Shown: positions 1 through 8,410 of the stretch, piece after piece
Layout: every line of letters starts with the position of its first letter
Numbering within the stretch: position 1 is the stretch's first letter
NCBI GenBank assembly: GCA_029946065.1
Contig: JAQSDU010000001.1
Location: forward strand, 23,516 to 87,515
Direction of reading: 5' to 3'
DNA: 64,000 bases
Source of the DNA: Flavobacterium sp.
GTDB taxonomy: Bacteria > Bacteroidota > Bacteroidia > Flavobacteriales > Flavobacteriaceae
Notes under the pieces: generated by a model
The model's database searches: none
Seen by the model: the letters and a program-made list of their open reading frames with translations, nothing else
Told to the model about the DNA's origin: nothing
Position numbers and translations under genes: made by a program

Positions 1-578
1 GTGACATGTCCGTCTGCAGCGATTTCATTTGTGGCTATAATTTTTCTTATGGTTTTTAATACAATCCGGATATCAAGCAAAAAAGAGGCATGGTCAACAT
101 ACCACACATCATATTCAAATTTTTGTGGCCAACTGATGGCGTTCCGTCCATTAACTTGTGCCCAACCTGTAATGCCGGGCTTTACTTCATGTCGCCTATT
201 TTCGGTTGGTGTGTAAAAGGGTAGGTAATCCGGCAACAAAGGTCTCGGTCCTACTAGGCTCATTTGTCCGGCAATAACATTGAGCAATTGTGGAATTTCG
301 TCGAGTGATGTCTTCCTGACAATATTTCCTATTCGCGTTAGTCGTTCCGCATCATGCAACAAATTTCCATCTGTATCTTTCTTGTTGTTCATTGTCCTGA
401 ACTTGATGATCCTAAATAATTTCTCTCCTTTTCCGGGGCGAATCTGAAAGAAAAAAGGTTTTCCATCATTGGCTAAGAACAGTAAAATCATGACAACAAC
501 AAAAATCGGCGAAAACAGTATAAAAGCTGCAAATGCAACCAAAAAATCAAATATTCGCTTAAAAAAATGTCTATACAT
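1..578 (-). CDS. Initiating sugar transferase (polyprenyl-phosphate phosphoglycosyl transferase), 3' end cut by window edge
   Basis: The minus-strand frame from the ATG at 578 stays open to base 1 (192 residues). It reads as a small monotopic phosphoglycosyl transferase of the PglC/WcaJ C-terminal type. Visible features are a basic start followed by a hydrophobic re-entrant segment (about residues 10-36), FRTM at 60-63, the catalytic Asp-Glu pair in SLDEIPQL (D93, E94), GPRPLLPDY at 110-118 and PGITGWAQVNGRN at 134-146. The family moves a sugar phosphate from a UDP-sugar to undecaprenyl phosphate on the inner membrane, the first step of repeat-unit assembly. Family members are about 200 residues, so only a few C-terminal residues are missing. 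It overlaps the preceding transferase gene by 8 nt, as expected for the last step-specific genes of a polysaccharide operon. The sugar it uses cannot be read from sequence. Confidence 0.93.
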   Translation of the reverse strand, partial: MYRHFFKRIFDFLVAFAAFILFSPIFVVVMILLFLANDGKPFFFQIRPGKGEKLFRIIKFRTMNNKKDTDGNLLHDAERLTRIGNIVRKTSLDEIPQLLNVIAGQMSLVGPRPLLPDYLPFYTPTENRRHEVKPGITGWAQVNGRNAISWPQKFEYDVWYVDHASFLLDIRIVLKTIRKIIATNEIAADGHV

Positions 579-1782
579 TACCGACTTTGTTTACTATTAA
601 ATCATAAGATCTTTCTACCTTGTAATCGTCATGCAATAAAAGTAATGCGTTTTCTCGCATTTTTTGAAAATTATCTGCATTTGTTACCATTCCGCTTATT
701 GCGCCCAGCATTGCATCCATATCACCAGAAATCACGCGAAATCCACAGCCAGCATTTTCTATTACATCGCCAATATCCGTATTGGGATCTGTTGCTGCGA
801 TTACCGGCATTTTGCACTCTAGATAAGACAAAAGTCTTGAAGGAAAATTCGGAATTGTAAAGTCCTTGTTAAGGAAAATCAAGCCAACATCACAGGCCAT
901 CAACAACTGGTCATACTCATTTTTTGGAAGCCCAGGTAATAATGACGCATTTTGGGGTTTTATTGTTTTAAACCAGTCAGAGATTCGCCCGAACTCTGTG
1001 CCTGTTCCAATCACAATAAAATATACTTCAGGGAGCTCTTTTGCTGCGACAATGGTTTCTAATAAAAAATCGATGCCTTGAGGAATTCCGATATTGCCGC
1101 CGTAAATAAAAACTTTGGCTGCAGTAGGAATATTGAATTTTGCATGCATTTGTGCTTTTCGTGTGGCAGATTCCTCGAAAATTATGGGTTGAATCGTATT
1201 GGGATTAATCTCAACTTTACTGTTACAAATTTCAGGATTATGGCGTAAAATAAATTTTTTATTGGCCTCCGACATGCAACCGATCGTATCCGAAACTTCA
1301 TAAAGCCTGCGTTCCTTTTTGAGAAAAAGCTTGTGGAGTTGGCTGCCGTTTTTCATCATTTTCATATCGATGGCATTTTGCGGAAAGATATCTTTCAACA
1401 GCAAATAAGAAAATGCACCATCCCTTTTCTTGATATATGAAATGACTTTTGAAAATGTAATCGGCGGTGTAGAATACAATACGAGGTCGAATTTTATAGT
1501 AGAAAAATATTTTCTGATGGCTGATAGGTACTGGTATTCCATGGCCAAAGTACCAATTCCTTTTTCGATAATATTGGTCTTTTGCAGATTGAAAGTTTTC
1601 ACATTCAAAATGGAGACACCCGTTTGTTCTTTAATTGCCGTTTTTAGTTTTTCCCTACGCTCTGATGGCGAAACGATATAAACCTCATGGCCTTCATCTC
1701 TGAATTTTCGCAATAAATCGGTATAAATCCCCCTCTCGTTAAGGGAATTGATTTTTACCATTGTCAGAAAAAGTAGTTTCAT
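571..1782 (-). CDS. Glycosyltransferase family 4, WbuB-like (probable N-acetyl-L-fucosamine transferase)
   Basis: A 403-residue GT-B glycosyltransferase. The N-terminal half begins with a Rossmann strand (KLLFLTMVK). The C-terminal nucleotide-sugar half carries GGNIGIPQGIDF near residue 228 and the acidic region SRLLSYLECKMPVIA, typical of GT4. It directly follows the CapE/CapF/CapG set that makes UDP-N-acetyl-L-fucosamine, and the N-terminal sequence resembles WbuB-type transferases that use this donor. I infer that it adds L-FucNAc to the lipid-linked acceptor at the cytoplasmic face. It starts 10 nt after capG and overlaps the initiating transferase gene at its end. Confidence 0.85.
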   Translation of the reverse strand: MKLLFLTMVKINSLNERGIYTDLLRKFRDEGHEVYIVSPSERREKLKTAIKEQTGVSILNVKTFNLQKTNIIEKGIGTLAMEYQYLSAIRKYFSTIKFDLVLYSTPPITFSKVISYIKKRDGAFSYLLLKDIFPQNAIDMKMMKNGSQLHKLFLKKERRLYEVSDTIGCMSEANKKFILRHNPEICNSKVEINPNTIQPIIFEESATRKAQMHAKFNIPTAAKVFIYGGNIGIPQGIDFLLETIVAAKELPEVYFIVIGTGTEFGRISDWFKTIKPQNASLLPGLPKNEYDQLLMACDVGLIFLNKDFTIPNFPSRLLSYLECKMPVIAATDPNTDIGDVIENAGCGFRVISGDMDAMLGAISGMVTNADNFQKMRENALLLLHDDYKVERSYDLIVNKVGNV

Positions 1783-1792
1783 GCTTTTTTGT

Positions 1793-2929
1793 TTATTCGC
1801 TCCAGACCACTCTTTTTATATAATCTGTATAACTAATTATGATTCGAACCATTTTTTCAGATACATTCGGCATCGAATAATCGGCTACCGGTCTAAAATT
1901 GCGTTCCTTGCCACGCTTTTGGTATTGGAGCTGCGTTAGTCCCTGCATAATTCTTTCCGGATTCAAACCGACCATCATGACAGAAGCTTCTTCCATAGCT
2001 TCCGGTCTTTCGTGGGCATCGCGGATGTTGAGCGCCGGAAAGTTGAGCGTTGATGATTCTTCCGAAATCGTTCCGCTATCAGACAATACCGCAAAAGATT
2101 TCATTTGTAAAGCATTGTAATCATTGAAGCCCATTGGCTTTAAAAACTGTACTTCAGGACGCATCGTGACATTTTTTGAATCGATCATTTTGCGTGTTCG
2201 CGGATGCGTACTTACAATTATTGGATAGCCGTATTTTTCAGCGACAAGGTTCAAAGATTCCATTAAACCTTTAAAATTTTTCTCACTGTTGATGTTTTCC
2301 TCACGGTGTGCCGAAACGACAAAATATTTATTTTCCTCGAGATTCAGCTTGTGCAAAATATCCGAAGCGTTGATTTCAGGAAGATAATGGTTTAAAACTT
2401 CAAACATTGGAGAACCGGTTTTGATGATCCTATCGGCAGGCAATCCTTCGCGAAGCAAATATTCACGAGCAATGTCGCTGTAAGTCAAATTAACATCCGA
2501 AACATGATCTACAATTTTACGGTTGGTTTCTTCCGGAACGCGTTGATCGAAACACCTGTTTCCAGCTTCCATGTGGAAAATCGGAATATGTCTTTTCTTG
2601 GCGGGAATAGCGCAAAGACAACTATTGGTATCGCCTAAAACTAAAAATGCATCTGGATTTTCAGTTTCCAATAATGGGTCTATTTTGATTAAAATCATGC
2701 CCACTGTTTCGGTCGCTGTTGCACCTGCAGCATTAAGAAAATGGTCTGGCTTGCGGATGCCGAGGTCTTCAAAAAAGATCTGGTTAAGTTCGTAATCATA
2801 GTTTTGTCCGGTGTGAACAATAACGTGCTCTATGGCTTCTGAGGCATCCAAAGCAGCCATAACCCTAGACAATCTTATGATTTCAGGTCTTGTACCTACC
2901 ACTGTCATTACTTTCAGTTTTGCTTTCAT
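1793..2929 (-). CDS. capG: UDP-N-acetylglucosamine 2-epimerase family enzyme CapG/FnlC (UDP-L-FucNAc synthesis)
   Basis: 378 residues of the non-hydrolysing UDP-GlcNAc 2-epimerase fold: GTRPEIIRLSRV near the start, HTGQNYDYELNQIFF near residue 40, HMEAGNRCFDQRVPEE near 117, SAHREEN near 208 and the SDSGTISEES loop near 284. In the CapE-CapF-CapG route this type of enzyme catalyses the last step, C2 epimerisation to UDP-N-acetyl-L-fucosamine. A second, WecB-like paralogue lies at 12383-13507. The CapG assignment rests on its place directly after capF and on the FDQRVPEE and STLNFPALNIR features seen in the CapG branch. Confidence 0.9.
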   Translation of the reverse strand: MKAKLKVMTVVGTRPEIIRLSRVMAALDASEAIEHVIVHTGQNYDYELNQIFFEDLGIRKPDHFLNAAGATATETVGMILIKIDPLLETENPDAFLVLGDTNSCLCAIPAKKRHIPIFHMEAGNRCFDQRVPEETNRKIVDHVSDVNLTYSDIAREYLLREGLPADRIIKTGSPMFEVLNHYLPEINASDILHKLNLEENKYFVVSAHREENINSEKNFKGLMESLNLVAEKYGYPIIVSTHPRTRKMIDSKNVTMRPEVQFLKPMGFNDYNALQMKSFAVLSDSGTISEESSTLNFPALNIRDAHERPEAMEEASVMMVGLNPERIMQGLTQLQYQKRGKERNFRPVADYSMPNVSEKMVRIIISYTDYIKRVVWSE

Positions 2930-2969
2930 TCTTTATAAATTATCGAAAATCCTATCGGACTTTATTGTA

Positions 2970-4088
2970 TTAAACGTTTTCAAAATAAGTATCGGGATCA
3001 TTCGGGTCATAAAATTCATTGATCCAGAAAATGGTATAGAGTTCTTCGTCGCCTATATTTTTGATGTTGTGCGTGTACCAAACCGGCATGTCAACATAAG
3101 CTGGTTCATCTCCGGAAAGGTAAAAATCGAGCACTTCTTCTGTACCTATTAAACGCAGTTGAATAAGCGCTTTTCCTTTTATAACAGCAAATCTCTCGAT
3201 TTTTCTGGTGTGAAAATGATTGCCGCGTGTGATTCCGGGAACGGTTGTCGAGAAAGAAACTTGTCCGCCAACATTCAGTCGAATCACTTCTACGAATGCG
3301 CCTCTCGGGTCTGTATGCTGCGTAAATTTCACCGGAAAATGACCGGCAATATCCATGTAACATCGGAACGTATTAAACAAATTGACTTCAAACATAGAAT
3401 TCAATTCTGGAATGATGCCTAATTCCTGGTATTGGTTTTTGTAATTTTCGAGCAAGGAAAGGATTTGTGACACTTTTGATTCGGAGGTATGTGGCACATA
3501 TATTTCGGGTTTGCTTGCTCCACTTCTGATTTCAGCGATAATTGCGTTGACGAGTTCGGCAACATAAATTAGTTTCAGGTCACCATCAACATCAATTTTT
3601 GGTATCTCTCCGTGCGATAATTTGTGGCAGAAAGTAGCAACAACAGAATTGTAATTTGGAAGTCCAAACGGTCCGAATACATTAGGAATTATCATTCCTG
3701 TAAAATTACCACCTGAATTCTTTGCCCATTCCACCATCATTTCGCGGCCTTCTTTTTTTGATTTCCCATAAAGGTTATCGCGTTCTTCTTGTGTTGAAGA
3801 AGAGAAGATAACGTGTGCTTTGCTGTTGGTCCTGATCAAAGAATGAGTCAGTTTTTGGGCAAGTCCCACATTGGTATCATAGATCACCTGCGGATCAGTA
3901 TGTCGGTTCATTGCTGCTAAGTGCACAATGACATCACATTCGGACACAAAAGCATCGATTTGGTTTTCGTCTTCGAAAAATTCCTTCAGAAAGTCAATTC
4001 TCATAAATTCATCAGGAAACAGCCCGAGTGTATTGTAGAGATGCTTACCTACAAATCCTGCCTGTCCTGTAATGCCTACTTTTAACAT
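2970..4088 (-). CDS. capF: CapF/FnlB, bifunctional epimerase/reductase of UDP-L-FucNAc synthesis
   Basis: 372 residues with two domains. Residues 1 to about 245 are a short-chain dehydrogenase with a nucleotide-binding loop (GITGQAGFVGKHL) and the catalytic Tyr-Lys pair in LYGKSKKEG near residue 108. Residues about 255-372 are a cupin with metal-binding histidines (RGNHFHTRKIERFAVIKG). This architecture is specific to CapF, where the cupin epimerises and the SDR domain reduces the 4-keto sugar made by CapE. The gene lies 3 nt after the cupin gene and 40 nt before capG. Confidence 0.93.
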   Translation of the reverse strand: MLKVGITGQAGFVGKHLYNTLGLFPDEFMRIDFLKEFFEDENQIDAFVSECDVIVHLAAMNRHTDPQVIYDTNVGLAQKLTHSLIRTNSKAHVIFSSSTQEERDNLYGKSKKEGREMMVEWAKNSGGNFTGMIIPNVFGPFGLPNYNSVVATFCHKLSHGEIPKIDVDGDLKLIYVAELVNAIIAEIRSGASKPEIYVPHTSESKVSQILSLLENYKNQYQELGIIPELNSMFEVNLFNTFRCYMDIAGHFPVKFTQHTDPRGAFVEVIRLNVGGQVSFSTTVPGITRGNHFHTRKIERFAVIKGKALIQLRLIGTEEVLDFYLSGDEPAYVDMPVWYTHNIKNIGDEELYTIFWINEFYDPNDPDTYFENV

Positions 4089-4091
4089 ACT

Positions 4092-4517
4092 TTAAATTTT
4101 ATTTTCAAAATAACCCGCATCATAGCGATATTCATCTTTAATTTCACCTGAAAGATAATCAGCCATCACCAACAATTTTGAGTCGGCTTCAATCGATTGA
4201 ATGGAACTTATAAAACCTTTCGGAACATGCAATATGTCCATCTTTTTTTCATCGAGGATGAACTCATATTGCCGTAATGTTTTCGACGGATTCTCCCAAT
4301 CATCCACTTCAATCAACTTTATTGCGAACGTGCCTTTTATGGCAGAAAACCAGCGTTGCTCTATTTTATGTCCTTGCCACGCCCTTATGAAATCGGTATT
4401 GCTGTTTTCAATTGCATAAAACCTTTTCACTTTTGACGCATCAAAATCATTATTAAAAAATAGCGTTCCACGGTGGTCTGTGTACGAATTTCCGGCAATT
4501 ATTTCTGGTTGCATCAT
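4092..4517 (-). CDS. Cupin-fold sugar epimerase/isomerase-like protein (WxcM/RmlC-like)
   Basis: 141 residues of a single-domain double-stranded beta-helix protein. WQGHKIEQRWFSAIKG near residues 46-61 corresponds to the sugar-binding strand pair of the RmlC/WxcM type, and HVPKGFISSI near 102 is a conserved turn. It is translationally coupled to capE (ATGA overlap at 4514-4517) and followed 3 nt later by capF. Similar small cupins accompany CapE/CapF/CapG genes in Bacteroidota polysaccharide loci. CapF already has its own cupin, so the role here is unclear: it may assist the C3/C5 epimerisation or act on a side product. A second ATG lies at 4514. Confidence 0.7.
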   Translation of the reverse strand: MMQPEIIAGNSYTDHRGTLFFNNDFDASKVKRFYAIENSNTDFIRAWQGHKIEQRWFSAIKGTFAIKLIEVDDWENPSKTLRQYEFILDEKKMDILHVPKGFISSIQSIEADSKLLVMADYLSGEIKDEYRYDAGYFENKI

Positions 4518-5542
4518 TCTGTATATTGTGCGACATCTTCTCCAAAAACTTCTTTCCTGATTAAAGGAAGTTTTGAAAGTAAGACTTTCATGCCTTCAAC
4601 CCCTTGTTGCTCTGTGTTGTGCGAATGATAATCTTCTATTGATGCCACATCCTTTTCTCCTTCAGAGAAATATTGGGCATAATTCAAGTCACGATTATCT
4701 GACGGAATCCTATAAAAATCGCCCATGTCTTCCGCTTTAATCATCTCTTCGCGTGTGCACAAGGTTTCATATAATTTTTCACCGTGACGTGTCCCTATAA
4801 TTTTGATTTCGTTGTCGGATTGGCACATTTCCTTCAATGCCTGCGCCAAATCGCGAATGGTGCCGGCTGGTGCTTTATTCACGAATAAGTCACCCGCATT
4901 GCCGTGTTCGAAAGCAAATAAAACCAATTCTACGGCTTCTTCAAGCGACATTAAAAAACGGGTCATGTTTGGATCTGTAATCGTAATAGGCTGATTGTTT
5001 TTGATTTGTTTCAGAAACAGCGGAATCACGGAGCCTCTAGATGCCATGACATTGCCGTAACGCGTTAGGCAAACTGTGGTTTCGCTTAGATTTCTGGAAG
5101 CGGCGATAGCTACTTTTTCCATCAATGCCTTGGAAATTCCCATGGCATTGATTGGATAGGCGGCTTTGTCGGTACTGAGGCAGATTACTTTTTTGACCTT
5201 ATTTCTTCCGGCAGCGTCTATAACATTCTGCGTTCCGAACACGTTGGTTTTAGTGGCTTCCAACGGGAAAAATTCGCACGAAGGCACTTGTTTGAGTGCG
5301 GCTGCGTGGAATACATAATCAACACCGCGCATGGCTTGCTCGATGCTGTTAAAATCCCTTACATCGCCGATATAAAATTTAAGCTTATCACTTTTGAGGT
5401 GGTTCCGCATATCGTCTTGCTTTTTCTCGTCTCTCGAAAAAATACGAATTTCTTTAAAATGATCGGTTTGCAGAAAACGGTTGAGCACTGCATTTCCGAA
5501 TGATCCCGTTCCGCCGGTGATTAATAAAATCTTATTTTTCAT
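4514..5542 (-). CDS. capE: CapE/FnlA, UDP-GlcNAc 4,6-dehydratase (inverting)
   Basis: 342 residues, an extended SDR with the NAD-binding loop ITGGTGSFGNAVL at residues 8-20 and the catalytic region STDKAAYPINAMGISK near 123-138. The usual Tyr of YxxxK is replaced by Met (NAMGISK), as in CapE and FlaA1-type enzymes. The reaction is dehydration of UDP-GlcNAc with C5 inversion, the first step to UDP-L-FucNAc. It overlaps the end of the preceding glycosyltransferase gene by 11 nt and the following cupin gene by 4 nt, so the group is one transcription unit. Confidence 0.93.
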   Translation of the reverse strand: MKNKILLITGGTGSFGNAVLNRFLQTDHFKEIRIFSRDEKKQDDMRNHLKSDKLKFYIGDVRDFNSIEQAMRGVDYVFHAAALKQVPSCEFFPLEATKTNVFGTQNVIDAAGRNKVKKVICLSTDKAAYPINAMGISKALMEKVAIAASRNLSETTVCLTRYGNVMASRGSVIPLFLKQIKNNQPITITDPNMTRFLMSLEEAVELVLFAFEHGNAGDLFVNKAPAGTIRDLAQALKEMCQSDNEIKIIGTRHGEKLYETLCTREEMIKAEDMGDFYRIPSDNRDLNYAQYFSEGEKDVASIEDYHSHNTEQQGVEGMKVLLSKLPLIRKEVFGEDVAQYTE

Positions 5543-6683
5543 GGTGTGTTTTTTTTGCTATTGCGGATAAAAATTCAAATGTACTACCTGAACAGTTTTT
5601 CCAGGTGTAATTTATGGTTTTTTCGTAAGCTTTTTTAGAAATAACATCTCTTAAAACTGCATTTTCAAGTAATTCCTTCAATGCATCAAAGATACTTTGT
5701 ATATTTTCGGGGTCAAAATAAATGCCAGCATCGCCTAAAACTTCAGGCATCGGGCCTTTGTCAGAGCAGGCAACTGGGAGTCCTGCGCTCATTGCTTCGA
5801 GAAGTATGATTGGTAAATTCTCGCAACTGGAAGCGAATACAAATGCGTCGGCATTTTTGTAAAATCCAGCCAGTTCTTCATATTTTACTGGTCCGAGGTA
5901 CCTGAGAGTTCCGTCGTTATTATCAGCACTGTCAAGATAAACCCTGAGTTTATCGAAGCTTTCACCACTATCGGGCCCTATAAAATCCACTGCGACAGGA
6001 AATCCCTGCAACTTTAACTGCAATACGGCTGCTGCAACGTTCCATTGGTGTTTATAGGCTGTTATGATTGATACATACAGTAACCTGAATGGTTTCACAG
6101 TCGAAAAAGAATCGATTGGAAGCTGAACTTTCGGCATATTTGAAAAATCCATATTAATGCCATGTGGAATTATAACCGAATTAGGATTATTGAGATTGAT
6201 TTTGCTTGAAATAGCCTCTTTAGCGTAATTCGTCAGAAAAATCAATCCAGCAGCCCGTCTAAAAGTGTAGGATTGTGTAAGGTATAAAACCAGAAATCGC
6301 AGCCGTACGCGCCATTTATTAAACCTGAAAGCTTCATGAAACTCGAATGGCAACATATTTTGTGAAATGGTGACAAATGGCCTAAAACTGCTTACAAAAG
6401 TACTTCCTGGCGCAAACAACAGGCTGCAGTTAAATACTCTTGCCGATTTTGAAAGCAACAGCATCTGAAATGCGAAAGACCACAAAAAAGAGCGATTCAG
6501 ATAGGGATGTGTCTGTGGAACCAACCATTCTTTTTTGGGTAGTACGTCGAGGGTCTGTTGGTTCGACCAGATAACCACTTTTTCAAACCCGTGTATGGAG
6601 GGGTCGGCTTCATTTAGAATCTGCTTTAAATGCGTTAATCCGCCGCCTGCCCTGATATTTGAAGCGTCAATGCCTAAAACCAT
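5532..6683 (-). CDS. Glycosyltransferase family 4
   Basis: 383 residues, GT-B fold. The N-terminus VLGIDASNIRAGGGLTHLKQ has the glycine-rich acceptor-side loop (AGGGLTHL). The C-terminal half shows FRLLYVSIITAYKHQWN near 200, FVFASSCENLPIILLEAMSAGLPVA near 293-317 with the family E-x7-E pattern, and SDKGPMPEVLGDAGIYFDP. This is a retaining cytoplasmic transferase for one linkage of the repeat unit; donor and acceptor are unknown. It lies 1 nt after the deacetylase gene and overlaps capE. Confidence 0.88.
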   Translation of the reverse strand: MVLGIDASNIRAGGGLTHLKQILNEADPSIHGFEKVVIWSNQQTLDVLPKKEWLVPQTHPYLNRSFLWSFAFQMLLLSKSARVFNCSLLFAPGSTFVSSFRPFVTISQNMLPFEFHEAFRFNKWRVRLRFLVLYLTQSYTFRRAAGLIFLTNYAKEAISSKINLNNPNSVIIPHGINMDFSNMPKVQLPIDSFSTVKPFRLLYVSIITAYKHQWNVAAAVLQLKLQGFPVAVDFIGPDSGESFDKLRVYLDSADNNDGTLRYLGPVKYEELAGFYKNADAFVFASSCENLPIILLEAMSAGLPVACSDKGPMPEVLGDAGIYFDPENIQSIFDALKELLENAVLRDVISKKAYEKTINYTWKNCSGSTFEFLSAIAKKTHHEK

Positions 6684-6684
6684 C

Positions 6685-7455
6685 TCATTTTTTGTTTATT
6701 GATAAAAAATAATTCACAAATGTTTTTGGCCAAAACGGCTCGATATGTCTTCTATTGATAACATTTCCGTCCATCGATACATAATGCTTATAATCGGTCC
6801 CGCTGAAAATAAACGGATGAAACTGCTTTGTGATTTCCATAGCTTTTTGGGGAAAATGAATGAATTGCCCATATGTCCATGCAAAATAATCACAGCTATA
6901 ATTGAGTTTTTCCTCGAGTATCTTTTTATTGCTATCCAACTGAAAAAAAAGCTCTTCATCACTCAAATTGGCCATATTTAAATGATCTAGTGTGTGTGAC
7001 CCAATTACGTGACCGCGTTCGTGAAGACTTTTAATCTGTTGCCAGTTCATTGGCTGTTTGGTAAATGTCTGAACTCTTTGATTGTATTGACTTCGGTATT
7101 TTTCATCAGATTCGACATAATTGGCGTTGATAAAAAAAGCGGCATTGGTTCCATACTTTTCCAACACCGGCGCAATGGTATCAAAACATTCGGCAAAACC
7201 ATCGTCAAATGTAAAAGCCACTAGAGCCTCATTCTTTGGAAAATCCCTTTGGACCACTCGTTTCAACGCTTCCTGAATAGTGATGAGTTTTGCTTTTTTT
7301 GCGATATGTGCTACAAATTCCTCAAAAACTGCAGCATCAGCAATAGTACTTATGGAAGGCGTTACATAATGCGCATTGATGATATGAATGCCGGGCCTCG
7401 GATTTTTAAAAAATCCAAAAAAATTAAGATAGCCACTTCTGATCAATGTTCTCAT
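6685..7455 (-). CDS. Polysaccharide deacetylase family protein (carbohydrate esterase 4)
   Basis: 256 residues with the NodB-type metal site: TFDDGFAE near residue 83 supplies the catalytic and metal Asp, and GSHTLDHLNM near 152 supplies the two metal His of the HxxxH type (SHTLDH). There is no clear signal peptide, so the protein probably acts on a lipid-linked or nucleotide-linked sugar at the cytoplasmic face, or is exported otherwise. Its place between glycosyltransferase and acyltransferase genes suggests removal of an N-acetyl group from a repeat-unit amino sugar, perhaps before re-acylation by the neighbouring GNAT protein. Confidence 0.85.
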   Translation of the reverse strand: MRTLIRSGYLNFFGFFKNPRPGIHIINAHYVTPSISTIADAAVFEEFVAHIAKKAKLITIQEALKRVVQRDFPKNEALVAFTFDDGFAECFDTIAPVLEKYGTNAAFFINANYVESDEKYRSQYNQRVQTFTKQPMNWQQIKSLHERGHVIGSHTLDHLNMANLSDEELFFQLDSNKKILEEKLNYSCDYFAWTYGQFIHFPQKAMEITKQFHPFIFSGTDYKHYVSMDGNVINRRHIEPFWPKTFVNYFLSINKK

Positions 7456-7456
7456 A

Positions 7457-8407
7457 TTAGTAAGTATGATAATTTACCGCCGAAAGTTCCAGTTTATCAA
7501 AATTCAATACAAGATTTTCTTCCAATAATTTATAAGTAACATTAGCCCTATTAGGCACTTTAACGAAAAAATTATTCTTAAGTTTTTTCCTAATGGGATT
7601 AGCAAAAGAAATCGGAAAACTGATCACATCAAAGGTGACTTTATTTGAAAAATCGGTAATCAGAGCCTTCAATTTGAATTCCTGTATTTTCTTTTCAACA
7701 AACAGAACCTGTAGTTCTCTCAGACTTCCTCTTTTGCCAATTCTTGCTACAGCGAATACTTGATCGTTGTTAACAGTGATGTAATGCGCTAAAGGAAAAG
7801 TAAAAAAACGCCAATTCAAATATTCGCTTGCTAGATGAGATTTGAAACCTGGATAAATGTTGGCGCCGTTTGTCGGTATTTGTTTCAGTGTTTCAGTACC
7901 TGCTACAAAATCATTGCTTAAAAAAACTTTTTTTAAAGATTTGATGTTTGCCAATACATTTATTATATTTTGAGGTTTTATCCAATATTCAGCAACATCA
8001 ATTTTTGTCCAACCACTTTTTGTAAATCCCGGCAGACTTTTAGAATTCGGAAAATTCATCAAAAAACGTACTCCCCTATTACGGCATTCATTTTCAGCAA
8101 GTGTGATCAATTTTTTAAAAAGTCCTTTACCTTGATGACTAGGATGTACGAAAGTTTCAAAAGAAACCGCACCTTTTATTATTGCTCCGTCATATAAAAA
8201 TTCCTGCATACCCATAGCCACGCAGCCGACTATTTGTTCATTTTCCTTGGCGCATGCAATAATTGCTTCGCCAAATGGGTTATCTCTGAATTTCCAGAGA
8301 AAGAATGCACTGCTTTTTCGCGGCTCGTTATGTGATAAAGCGGCTGAATCCAAAAAGGAATCGATAAGGTGCAGATCGGTATTATAGTTGAAAATGAAAA
8401 ACGTCAT
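7457..8407 (-). CDS. GNAT-family N-acyltransferase
   Basis: 316 residues. The acetyl-CoA loop is visible as VHPSHQGKGLFKKL near residue 91-104, followed by LMNFPNSKSLPGFTKSGW, a conserved feature of the larger GNAT proteins in polysaccharide loci. The C-terminal half (about 170-316) is a second region without recognised motifs. The gene sits 3 nt before the polymerase gene's end and 1 nt from the deacetylase. A deacetylase/acyltransferase pair could swap the acyl group on an amino sugar; this is inference. Confidence 0.8.
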   Translation of the reverse strand: MTFFIFNYNTDLHLIDSFLDSAALSHNEPRKSSAFFLWKFRDNPFGEAIIACAKENEQIVGCVAMGMQEFLYDGAIIKGAVSFETFVHPSHQGKGLFKKLITLAENECRNRGVRFLMNFPNSKSLPGFTKSGWTKIDVAEYWIKPQNIINVLANIKSLKKVFLSNDFVAGTETLKQIPTNGANIYPGFKSHLASEYLNWRFFTFPLAHYITVNNDQVFAVARIGKRGSLRELQVLFVEKKIQEFKLKALITDFSNKVTFDVISFPISFANPIRKKLKNNFFVKVPNRANVTYKLLEENLVLNFDKLELSAVNYHTY

Positions 8408-8410
8408 TGA

